NCBI RefSeq assembly: GCF_024764775.1
Contig: NZ_JALIGC010000039.1
Location: forward strand, 62,001-126,000
Source: Scandinavium manionii
GTDB taxonomy: Bacteria > Pseudomonadota > Gammaproteobacteria > Enterobacterales > Enterobacteriaceae
DNA length: 64,000 nucleotides
Reading direction: 5' to 3'
The position numbers were made by a program, and so were the translations under genes. Positions 25,705 through 33,881 of the stretch are shown piece after piece. The notes beneath the pieces are model-generated. The model was not told the DNA's origin. It saw nothing but the letters and a program-made list of their open reading frames with translations, and searched no databases. Every line of letters starts with the position of its first letter. Positions within the stretch are counted from its first letter, which is position 1.

Positions 25705-27072
25705 CTATTTTTTTATCGCTTCGCCATCCTGCCAGGCTTTTTGCAATGCGGGCCAGTAATCACGGTTGGCTTCAATCATCTCATCAAGAATCGCTTTTGC
25801 GTGTTCCATGGTCGGCACGGTGCGATTGAGCGTAAAGGCCTGCAGGGCTTTTTCGTAGTTCCCTTCAATGGTGGCTTCAACCAGCAGTTGCTCGGAGGCG
25901 AGTTGCTGTTGCAGCAGCGTCTGATGGAACAGCGGCACCTGGCCGACCCGCACCGGTTCTGGCCCTTCCGAGGTGATATAGGCCGGAACTTCCACCACCG
26001 CGTCGTAAGGCAGGTTGACGATTGCCCCACGGTTTTCAACCATCACCAGATGGCGTTGTCGCAGGTTGAAGGCGAGTGAGCGGGCCACATCAACAATAAA
26101 CTCGCCGTGTACGCCGACGTGGAATGCGTCGGACAAGATACCGGTGCGTTTATACTCTTCCGCTGCGGCGAACAGCTTTTTCTCGCGCCCGTTCATCACT
26201 TCATTGGCGCGGGTGTAGTCCGGGTTCTGATGCTCAACAATCTGGTTCGGCATCAGGTAATACTGCAGATACGGATTCGGCAGATACTCCGGGAAGTTAT
26301 CCATGATCGGTTTGATGTTGCGCCAGGTTTTCACCCACGACGGATCGGAATGCTGCGGATCGGTTTTGGCCGCGTCTTCCGTCAGCAACCCGTATTTCGC
26401 AATATGGCGACGCAGTTCAGGCAGTTTGTCCTCGCCGTCGACCAGGACCCGGGTAAACCAGCCAAAATGATTCAACCCGAAATAGTCCACTTCCAGTTTG
26501 TGACGATCGACACCCAGGATTGCGCCCATATTGCGCATGGCGGCGACCGGCATATCGCAAATGTTCAGCACCCGAGCGTTCGGGCGCAGACGACGTACGC
26601 CTTCAGCGACAATCGCGGCCGGGTTGGAATAGTTGACGATCCACGCTTTTTCGTGGGCATAACGATCAACCAGATCGATTAGCTCCACCATGGGCAGGAT
26701 CGTGCGCAGCCCATACGCCAGCCCGCCTGGACCACAGGTTTCTTGCCCGACCACGCCGTGGCGCAGAGGGATCTTCTCGTCCAGCTCGCGCATTTTGTAC
26801 TGACCGACGCGCATTTGAGCGAAAACAAAATGCGCGCCGCTAAAGGCGACTTCCGGATCGCTCGTCACCGTGAATTTGATGTCCTGGCTGTGATCGCGAA
26901 TCACTTTCTCGACCACCGGTGCGATGGTGTCCTGCCGCGCGGCATCAATGTCGTACAGACGAATTTCCGCGAGGGGAAAATCCTGCAAACGCACCATCAG
27001 GCTTTTGACAATGCCGGGTGTGTAGGTGCTGCCGCCACCGGCAATGGAGAGAATAAAAGGGGGTTTAAACAT
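25705..27072 (-). CDS. 6-phospho-alpha-glucosidase, glycoside hydrolase family 4
   Basis: 455 residues from the second of two adjacent ATGs (27075, 27072); GGAG is three bases from the first and six from the second. The NAD site is ILSIAGGGSTYTPGIVKSL at the N terminus. NICDMPVAAMRN at about 170 is the CDMP motif that marks the phospho-alpha-glucosidase branch of GH4; its Cys and the His of GLNHFGWFTR hold Mn2+. QETCGPGGLAYGLR is also typical. It splits alpha-glucoside-6-phosphates such as maltose-6-phosphate by an NAD-dependent elimination. It is eight bases from the EIICB gene and is clearly its partner. Confidence 0.93.
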   Translation of the reverse strand: MFKPPFILSIAGGGSTYTPGIVKSLMVRLQDFPLAEIRLYDIDAARQDTIAPVVEKVIRDHSQDIKFTVTSDPEVAFSGAHFVFAQMRVGQYKMRELDEKIPLRHGVVGQETCGPGGLAYGLRTILPMVELIDLVDRYAHEKAWIVNYSNPAAIVAEGVRRLRPNARVLNICDMPVAAMRNMGAILGVDRHKLEVDYFGLNHFGWFTRVLVDGEDKLPELRRHIAKYGLLTEDAAKTDPQHSDPSWVKTWRNIKPIMDNFPEYLPNPYLQYYLMPNQIVEHQNPDYTRANEVMNGREKKLFAAAEEYKRTGILSDAFHVGVHGEFIVDVARSLAFNLRQRHLVMVENRGAIVNLPYDAVVEVPAYITSEGPEPVRVGQVPLFHQTLLQQQLASEQLLVEATIEGNYEKALQAFTLNRTVPTMEHAKAILDEMIEANRDYWPALQKAWQDGEAIKK

Positions 27073-27083
27073 CATTAGCTCCT

Positions 27084-28628
27084 TCAGAGAAACGTCTCAA
27101 CGGCTTCTCGCATTTTTTTGACATGCAGCCCGTAGACCACCTGAACGTTGTTACCTTGTTTGATAATCCCTTTTGCGCCCGTCGCGCTGAGTCGCGGTTC
27201 ATCAATGATGTCGATATCCTTAACCGTGACGCGCAGGCGGGTATAGCAGTTATCCACCACCTCAATATTTTCACGTCCCCCGAGGCCCGCCACGATGGAT
27301 TCACCAAGCCCGTCATTGTTGCCCTTCGCCTGATACTCCTGCTTGCTGTAGAGACGAGTCTCCTCTTCGGCCTCCTCGCGACCTGGCGTCTTCATATTGA
27401 AATGCAGGATCAGGAAGCGGAACACGACAAAGTAGAGCGCGAACATGATCAATCCGACCAGGATGTACATCGGCCAGTTGGATTTTTCCGTGCCCAGCGG
27501 CAGGTTGTAGAGAATGAAATCGATAATGCCGTTAGCGCCAATGGCGTGAACGCCAAGCAGGGAAAACAGCATCATGCCGATGCCGGTGAGTACCGCGTGG
27601 ACCACAAACAGCAGCGGCGCGACGAACAGGAAAGAAAATTCGATGGGCTCGGTGACGCCGACCAGTAAGGAAGTGAGCGCTGCCGGGATCAGAATGGCTT
27701 TTGCTGCGGCCTTGCGCTCGGGTTTGGCGGTCACGTACATCGCCAGCGCCGCCGCTGGCAGACCAAACATTTTGCTGATACCCCGGGCATCCCATACCAC
27801 GGTGCTGCTCAGCTGTTTAACCTCCGCACAGGCCATCTCAGCGAAATAGATATTCCGCGCGCCCTGATACAGCGTGCCGCAGACCTCCTGAGTGCCACCC
27901 AGCTCGGTATACAGAAATGGGGTGTAGACAAGATGATGCAGCCCGGTAGGCACCAGAATGCGCTCGAGGAAACCGTAAATCATGACGCCAAACGCACCGG
28001 AGCCTTTAATCGCCAGCGCCATGGCGCTAATACCGTGCTGCGCATAGGGCCAAAGCTCGCTCATTACCACCCCGAGGAGCATCGACACTGGCAACACGAT
28101 GATGGCGACAAAACAGTGGCCGGAATAGATAGCCATCGCCCCGTTAAATTGTACGCCGGAGTATTTGTTGTACAGATAACCGGAGAGCGCTCCGGTCAGG
28201 ATCCCGGCGAACACGCCCATTTCCAGCACCTGTACGCCTAACACCATGCTTTGTCCGGCGGCTTTCATCTGGTCCGCCGGAGCGAGTTCGCCCTGAAGCT
28301 GAAGGGTGACGTTCATGGCATTGATAAACACCACAAAGGTCAACAGACCAATCAGCGCCGCGTAGCCTTTATCGCGTGCTGCCAGCCCGACAGGGATCCC
28401 GACGGCGAACACCAGCGCCAGATTCACCAGTACCGAAACGGCAGATTTCGCGATCAGCTGACCGAGGTTTTGAATCAGCGGATGACCGAGAAAGGGCAGA
28501 TATTCGGCAAGACTGCCGTTGCCCAGCACGTTTCCAAAAGCAATAAAAAGACCGACTATCGGTAAGATAAGCACCGGTCCGTATAATGATTTTCCGAAGT
28601 TTTGTAGGGCATTCACGGCTCGTTTCAT
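27084..28628 (-). CDS. PTS alpha-glucoside (maltose-type) transporter subunit EIICB
   Basis: 514 residues from ATG 28628 (MKRAVNALQNFGKSLYGPVL) with AGAGAGA upstream; the frame extends to 28655. EIIC membrane domain of the glucose-glucoside family up to about residue 410, with GVTEPIEFSFLFVAPLLFVVH. EIIB domain at about 440-514, with the phosphorylated Cys in DNCYTRLRVTV. No EIIA domain is present, so phosphate should come from the separate EIIA-Glc (Crr) as in MalX/GlvCB. It brings in and phosphorylates an alpha-glucoside, which the next gene product hydrolyses. First gene of the leftward operon. Confidence 0.93.
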   Translation of the reverse strand: MKRAVNALQNFGKSLYGPVLILPIVGLFIAFGNVLGNGSLAEYLPFLGHPLIQNLGQLIAKSAVSVLVNLALVFAVGIPVGLAARDKGYAALIGLLTFVVFINAMNVTLQLQGELAPADQMKAAGQSMVLGVQVLEMGVFAGILTGALSGYLYNKYSGVQFNGAMAIYSGHCFVAIIVLPVSMLLGVVMSELWPYAQHGISAMALAIKGSGAFGVMIYGFLERILVPTGLHHLVYTPFLYTELGGTQEVCGTLYQGARNIYFAEMACAEVKQLSSTVVWDARGISKMFGLPAAALAMYVTAKPERKAAAKAILIPAALTSLLVGVTEPIEFSFLFVAPLLFVVHAVLTGIGMMLFSLLGVHAIGANGIIDFILYNLPLGTEKSNWPMYILVGLIMFALYFVVFRFLILHFNMKTPGREEAEEETRLYSKQEYQAKGNNDGLGESIVAGLGGRENIEVVDNCYTRLRVTVKDIDIIDEPRLSATGAKGIIKQGNNVQVVYGLHVKKMREAVETFL

Positions 28629-28924
28629 GATGTTCTCTCTTATTGAACCGCGCACTCAGAGTGCGTTTCAGGCTTAAAGCTAGCAGGCATCCGGTCACTG
28701 AATCCATATATCTTATTGTTTTAAAAACAAATGACGCTGAAGGTAACATGTAACCTTTGGCGTTGTGATCGGGATATCAGCAGGGAATCGCGGGGGACGT
28801 GACGGCAGGTGGGCTATCGGAAATGCAGCCCCTTTCAGAATTTATAGGCTGTTGGTAAAACCCACGATTAAGCATAATACTGTGTTGACGAAAATTTGAG
28901 GCTTTCTGGGCCAGGGGTTAAAGG
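28629..28924. promoter_or_regulatory. Divergent control region, EIICB / yfhM
   Basis: 296 bases without a gene. A perfect 15-base palindrome, TTGTTTTAAAAACAA, lies at 28716-28730, 88 bases upstream of the EIICB start, and is a candidate operator for the RpiR regulator or another sugar repressor. Near yfhM a TTGGTA / CATAAT pair at about 28853-28878 could be its promoter but has short spacing. No small ORF was found. Confidence 0.45.
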
Positions 28925-31900
28925 ATGAAACCGTATCGTTTGGCAGCGCTATCGCTCGCGCTGGTTACCGCATTTTCGCTAAGTGGCTGTGATAACAACG
29001 ACAAAACACAGACCGTGAAGCCCGCGGCTTCAGCCGCTGAGACGCCATCGAAACCGACGCCCGTTGCTCCGAGCGCGGCAACGCTGGATAAGCTGGCTGC
29101 GCAGAACAAAGGCAAAGCGCTGACCCTGATTGACGCGTCCGAAGTTCAGCTCGATGGCGCGGCGACGCTGGTCCTCACGTTTTCTATTCCGCTTAATCCT
29201 GCTCAGGATTTTTCCAGCCGCGTACACCTTGTTGATAAGAAAAGCGGCAAAGTGGATGGGGCCTGGGAACTGGCACCTAATCTGAAAGAATTGCGCATGC
29301 GCCATCTGGAGCCCAAGCGCAATCTGGTATTAACCGTCGATCCGGACGTGGAGGCGGTGAATAAAACCACCTTCGATAAAACCTACGAACAGAACATCGC
29401 CACCCGTGATATCGCGCCAAGCGTTGGCTTTGCCAGCCGCGGTTCGCTGCTGCCGGGTAAAGTCGTGGCCGGGCTGCCGGTGATGGCGCTGAACGTGAAT
29501 AACGTCGACGTGAATTTCTTCCGCATAAAACCGGAATCGCTGGCGTCCTTTATCAGCCAGTGGGAATACCGCAGTTCGCTCAGCAACTGGGAATCTGATG
29601 AGTTGCTGAAAATGGCCGATCTGGTCTACACCGGGCGCTTTGATCTTAATCCTGAGCGTAATACCCGCGAAAAACTGCTGCTGCCGTTAAGTGATATCAA
29701 ACCGCTCCAGCAGGCGGGCGTATACATCGCGGTGATGAATCAGGCCGGTCACTACAACTACAGCAATGCCGCGACGCTATTCACCCTGAGCGATATTGGG
29801 GTGTCTGCGCACCGTTATCATAATCGTCTGGATGTATTTACCCAGAGCCTGGAAAATGGCGCGGCGCAAAGTGGCATCGACGTTCAGTTGCTCAATGATA
29901 AAGGCCAGACTTTGGCCCAGGCCAACAGCGACTCGATAGGCCATGTTTCTTTGCAAACGGACAAAGAAGCAGCCCTGTTGCTGGCGCGTAAAGATGGCCA
30001 GACTACGCTGCTTGATCTCAAGCTTCCGGCGCTGGACCTGTCAGAATTCGATATTGCAGGTACACCGGGTTACAGCAAACAATTCTTTATGTTCGGCCCG
30101 CGCGACCTTTATCGTCCGGGTGAAACGGTGATTGTGAATGGCCTGCTGCGCGATAGCGACGGCAAGCCGCTGCCCGATCAGCCGGTAAAACTTGAAGTCG
30201 TTCAGCCTGATGGTCAGGTAGTACGCACTGTCATGAGCAAGGCCGTTAACGGTCTGTACCAGTTTAATTGGGCGCTGGACGCTGGGGCGGCCACCGGAAT
30301 GTGGCACGTTCGCGCCAGCGCGGGTGACAACCAGAATCGCGAATGGGATTTCCACGTCGAAGACTTCATGCCAGAACGCATGGCCCTCAACCTGACGCCA
30401 GAAAAAGCCCCGCTCACGCCCGAAGAAGACGTCAGTTTTGCGGTGACCGGCTATTACCTGTACGGCGCGCCGGCTAACGGCAACGCGTTGCAGGGCAAGA
30501 TGTTCCTGCGTCCATTGCGAGACGCCGTAGCCGCGCTGCCGGGCTTTGAGTTCGGTGATATCGCCGAAGAGAATCTCTCGCGCACGCTGGACGAAGTGCT
30601 GCTCAAACTCGACGCCCAAGGGCACGGTGTGGTGAAAGTCGATAGCCAGTGGCAGGAAACCCATTCTCCGCTGCAGGTGATCCTTCAGGCGAGTCTGCTC
30701 GAATCCGGCGGTCGTCCGGTTACGCGTCGCGCCGAACAGGCTATCTGGCCTGCGGAAATGCTGCCGGGGATCCGCCCAGAATTTGCCAGCAAAGCGGTCT
30801 ACGACTATCGTACCGATACCACAGCCAATCAGCCGATGGTGGATGAAAACAGCACTGCCGGGTTCGATATCGTATATGCCAATGCGCAGGGCGAGAAAAA
30901 AGCGGTCTCGGGGCTGAAGGTCCGTCTGATCCGCGAGCGTCGGGACTACTACTGGAACTGGTCTGACAGCGATGGCTGGCAGTCACAGTTTGATCAAAAG
31001 GATCTGGTTGAAGGCGAACAAACGCTGGATCTTAACGCCAATGAAACCGGCAAAGTCAGCTTCCCGGTGGAGTGGGGGTCATACCGTCTGGACGTCAAAG
31101 CGCCGGATGACACCGTGAGCAGCGTGCGTTTCTGGGCCGGTTACAGCTGGCAGGATAACAGCGATGGAACCGGTGCCGCGCGCCCGGACCGCGTCACCAT
31201 GAAACTTGACAAACCGGCCTATAAACCTGGCGACACCATCAAGCTGCACATCTCCGCTCCGGCGGCGGGTAAAGGCTACGCGATGGTGGAGTCCAGCGAA
31301 GGCCCGCTGTGGTGGCAGGAAATTGATGTGCCCGCGCAAGGGATGGACCTGTCGATTCCGGTTGATAAAGCCTGGAACCGCCACGATTTGTATCTCAGCA
31401 CCCTGGTGATTCGCCCTGGCGATAAATCAAAATCAGCAACGCCAAAACGGGCTGTGGGCCTACTGCATTTACCGCTCGGGGATGAAAACCGCCGTCTGAA
31501 CATTGCGCTGGATACCCCGCAGAAAATGCGTCCGAACCAGCCGCTGACGGTGAAAATCAAAGCCAGCACCAAAGAGGGGGCGCTACCGAAGCAGGTCAAT
31601 GTTTTGGTCTCCGCCGTCGATAGCGGCGTGCTGAATATTACCGATTACACCACGCCGGATCCGTGGAATGCTTTCTTTGGGCAGAAACGCTACGGCGCGG
31701 ATATCTACGACATCTATGGCCAGGTCATTGAAGGCCAGGGTCGTCTTGCCAGCCTGCGTTTTGGTGGTGACGGCGACGAACTCAAACGCGGCGGTAAGCC
31801 GCCGGTGAATCACGTCACTATTGTCGCCCAACAGGCACAACCGGTGACGCTGGACGATAAAGGCGAAGGCACCGTGACGCTGCCCATTGGCGATTTCAAC

Positions 31901-33880
31901 GGTGAACTGCGCGTGATGGCGCAGGCCTGGACGGCAGATGATTTCGGCAGCAGCGATAGCAAAGTCGTGGTGGCCGCACCAATCATTGCCGAGCTGAATA
32001 CGCCACGCTTCCTGGCGGGCGGCGACAGCAGTCGTCTTACGCTCGATCTCACCAACCTGACCGACCAACCGCAAACGCTGAATGTGCAACTTACTGCAAC
32101 GGGTTTGCTGCAACTCGAAGGTACACAGCCAGAGCCCAGCAAACTTCCGCCGGGCGCGCGGGTAACGCTGTTCATTCCGGTGAGCGCGCAGGATGGTTTT
32201 GGTGAGGGATCTGTGCAAGCGACAGTCAGCGGCTTGACGCTGCCGGGTGAAACCTTCACTCCGCTGCAAAAAGAGTGGAAAATCGGCGTGCGTCCGGCCT
32301 TCCCGGCGCAAACCGTCAACGCGGGCGTGGCCCTGCAGCCTGGTGAAAGCTGGACGGTTCCGGCTTCACAGCTTGAGGGGTTTGTCCCGGAAACGCTGCA
32401 AAGCCAGCTGTTGTTCAGCGGCAAACCGCCGCTTAACCTGGCGCGTTACATTCGTGAGCTGAAAGCGTATCCCTACGGCTGTCTGGAACAAACCGCCAGC
32501 GGCCTGTTCCCGCAGCTCTACACCAATGCGGCACAGCTAAAATCATTGGGCATTCCAGGTGACACTGATGAGAAGCGCCGTGCGGCGGTGGATTTGGGGA
32601 TCGCGCGTCTGCTGCAAATGCAGCGCGACGACGGTGGTTTCTCCTTGTGGGACAAAGAAGGCTCAGAAGAATACTGGCTGACGGCCTACGTGATGGACTT
32701 CCTGACTCGCGCCAGTGAGCAGGGCTACAGCGTGCCGGCGGATGCGATTACCCGCGGGAATAATCGCCTGCTGCGCTATTTGCAGGAGCCTGGGCTGATG
32801 ACTATTCGCTACACCAATGACAGCCAGGCGAGCCGTTTTGCAGTGCAGTCATACGCCGCGCTGGTGTTGGCTCGCCAGCAGAAAGCCCCGCTGGGGGCAC
32901 TGCGTGAAATCTGGGAGCGTCATGCACAGGCGAAATCGGGCTTGCCGTTGATGCAACTGGGTCTGGCGCTGAAAGCGATGGGCGATGCGCCGCGCGGTGA
33001 CGAGGCAATTGCGCTGGCGCAGAACACACCGCGTCAGGAGAGTAACGGCTGGATGGCGGACTACGGCAGCCAGCTGCGCGACAATGCGCTGATGCTGAGC
33101 CTGCTGGAAGAGAATAAGCTGCTGCCGGATGTGCAAAACACATTGCTGAACACCCTTTCACAGCAGGCATTCGGTGAGCGCTGGTTGTCGACCCAGGAGA
33201 TGAACGCCCTGTTCCTGGCCGCGAAAGGATTGCAGGATTTACCTGGCACCTGGCAGGCGCAGACCTCGCTTCAGGCGGAACCGTTGAGCGCGGATAAATC
33301 CCTGTCCCGAAATCTGACCACCGATCAGCTGGCTTCACTGAAGGTGAAAAACATCGGAACACAGCCCCTGTGGCTGCGTCTGGACAGTAGCGGTTACCCG
33401 GAATACGCCCCTAAGCCTGCCAGCAATGTGTTGCACATTGAGCGCCAGTTCCTGGGTGCAGATGGGCAGCTGAAATCGCTCTCTTCGCTGCGCAGCGGTG
33501 ATTTAGTGCTGGTGCACTTAGAAGTCGAAGCGAGCCAGAATGTGCCGGATGCGCTGGTGGTGGACCTGCTCCCGGCTGGGCTTGAGCTGGAAAACCAGAA
33601 CCTGGCCAACAGTAGCGCCAGCCTTCAGGACAACGGATCCGAGGTGCAAAATCTGCTTAATCAAATGCAGCAGGCGGATATTCAGCACATCGAATTCCGC
33701 GACGATCGCTTTGTTGCGGCGGTCGCGGTGAGTCAGGGTCAACCCGTTACGCTGGTATATCTGGCACGCGCCGTGACGCCGGGCACCTACGATGTTCCCG
33801 TGCCGCAGGTGGAATCGATGTACGTTCCACAATGGCGCGCCACCGGAGAGACCGACGGACCGCTGATCGTCACGCCATAA
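28925..33880 (+). CDS. yfhM: Alpha-2-macroglobulin family lipoprotein YfhM (ECAM)
   Basis: 1651 residues, like the E. coli protein. Signal peptide with lipobox: residues 1-18 then LSGC, Cys19 lipidated; the following DNN (Asp at +2) predicts inner-membrane retention facing the periplasm. Repeated macroglobulin domains follow. The thioester site CLEQ is intact in YPYGCLEQTASG at about residue 1190, and the thioester-domain helices come after it. In E. coli it traps attacking proteases by covalent bonding and works with PBP1c, which repairs the wall. The stop is one base from the pbpC start, so the pair is coupled. Confidence 0.95.
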   Translation: MKPYRLAALSLALVTAFSLSGCDNNDKTQTVKPAASAAETPSKPTPVAPSAATLDKLAAQNKGKALTLIDASEVQLDGAATLVLTFSIPLNPAQDFSSRVHLVDKKSGKVDGAWELAPNLKELRMRHLEPKRNLVLTVDPDVEAVNKTTFDKTYEQNIATRDIAPSVGFASRGSLLPGKVVAGLPVMALNVNNVDVNFFRIKPESLASFISQWEYRSSLSNWESDELLKMADLVYTGRFDLNPERNTREKLLLPLSDIKPLQQAGVYIAVMNQAGHYNYSNAATLFTLSDIGVSAHRYHNRLDVFTQSLENGAAQSGIDVQLLNDKGQTLAQANSDSIGHVSLQTDKEAALLLARKDGQTTLLDLKLPALDLSEFDIAGTPGYSKQFFMFGPRDLYRPGETVIVNGLLRDSDGKPLPDQPVKLEVVQPDGQVVRTVMSKAVNGLYQFNWALDAGAATGMWHVRASAGDNQNREWDFHVEDFMPERMALNLTPEKAPLTPEEDVSFAVTGYYLYGAPANGNALQGKMFLRPLRDAVAALPGFEFGDIAEENLSRTLDEVLLKLDAQGHGVVKVDSQWQETHSPLQVILQASLLESGGRPVTRRAEQAIWPAEMLPGIRPEFASKAVYDYRTDTTANQPMVDENSTAGFDIVYANAQGEKKAVSGLKVRLIRERRDYYWNWSDSDGWQSQFDQKDLVEGEQTLDLNANETGKVSFPVEWGSYRLDVKAPDDTVSSVRFWAGYSWQDNSDGTGAARPDRVTMKLDKPAYKPGDTIKLHISAPAAGKGYAMVESSEGPLWWQEIDVPAQGMDLSIPVDKAWNRHDLYLSTLVIRPGDKSKSATPKRAVGLLHLPLGDENRRLNIALDTPQKMRPNQPLTVKIKASTKEGALPKQVNVLVSAVDSGVLNITDYTTPDPWNAFFGQKRYGADIYDIYGQVIEGQGRLASLRFGGDGDELKRGGKPPVNHVTIVAQQAQPVTLDDKGEGTVTLPIGDFNGELRVMAQAWTADDFGSSDSKVVVAAPIIAELNTPRFLAGGDSSRLTLDLTNLTDQPQTLNVQLTATGLLQLEGTQPEPSKLPPGARVTLFIPVSAQDGFGEGSVQATVSGLTLPGETFTPLQKEWKIGVRPAFPAQTVNAGVALQPGESWTVPASQLEGFVPETLQSQLLFSGKPPLNLARYIRELKAYPYGCLEQTASGLFPQLYTNAAQLKSLGIPGDTDEKRRAAVDLGIARLLQMQRDDGGFSLWDKEGSEEYWLTAYVMDFLTRASEQGYSVPADAITRGNNRLLRYLQEPGLMTIRYTNDSQASRFAVQSYAALVLARQQKAPLGALREIWERHAQAKSGLPLMQLGLALKAMGDAPRGDEAIALAQNTPRQESNGWMADYGSQLRDNALMLSLLEENKLLPDVQNTLLNTLSQQAFGERWLSTQEMNALFLAAKGLQDLPGTWQAQTSLQAEPLSADKSLSRNLTTDQLASLKVKNIGTQPLWLRLDSSGYPEYAPKPASNVLHIERQFLGADGQLKSLSSLRSGDLVLVHLEVEASQNVPDALVVDLLPAGLELENQNLANSSASLQDNGSEVQNLLNQMQQADIQHIEFRDDRFVAAVAVSQGQPVTLVYLARAVTPGTYDVPVPQVESMYVPQWRATGETDGPLIVTP

Positions 33881-33881
33881 G

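Noticed and set aside
28740..28757. AAGGTAACATGTAACCTT as an operator
   Set aside because: It looks palindromic at first sight, but the halves do not pair fully at the centre; no second copy was found nearby.
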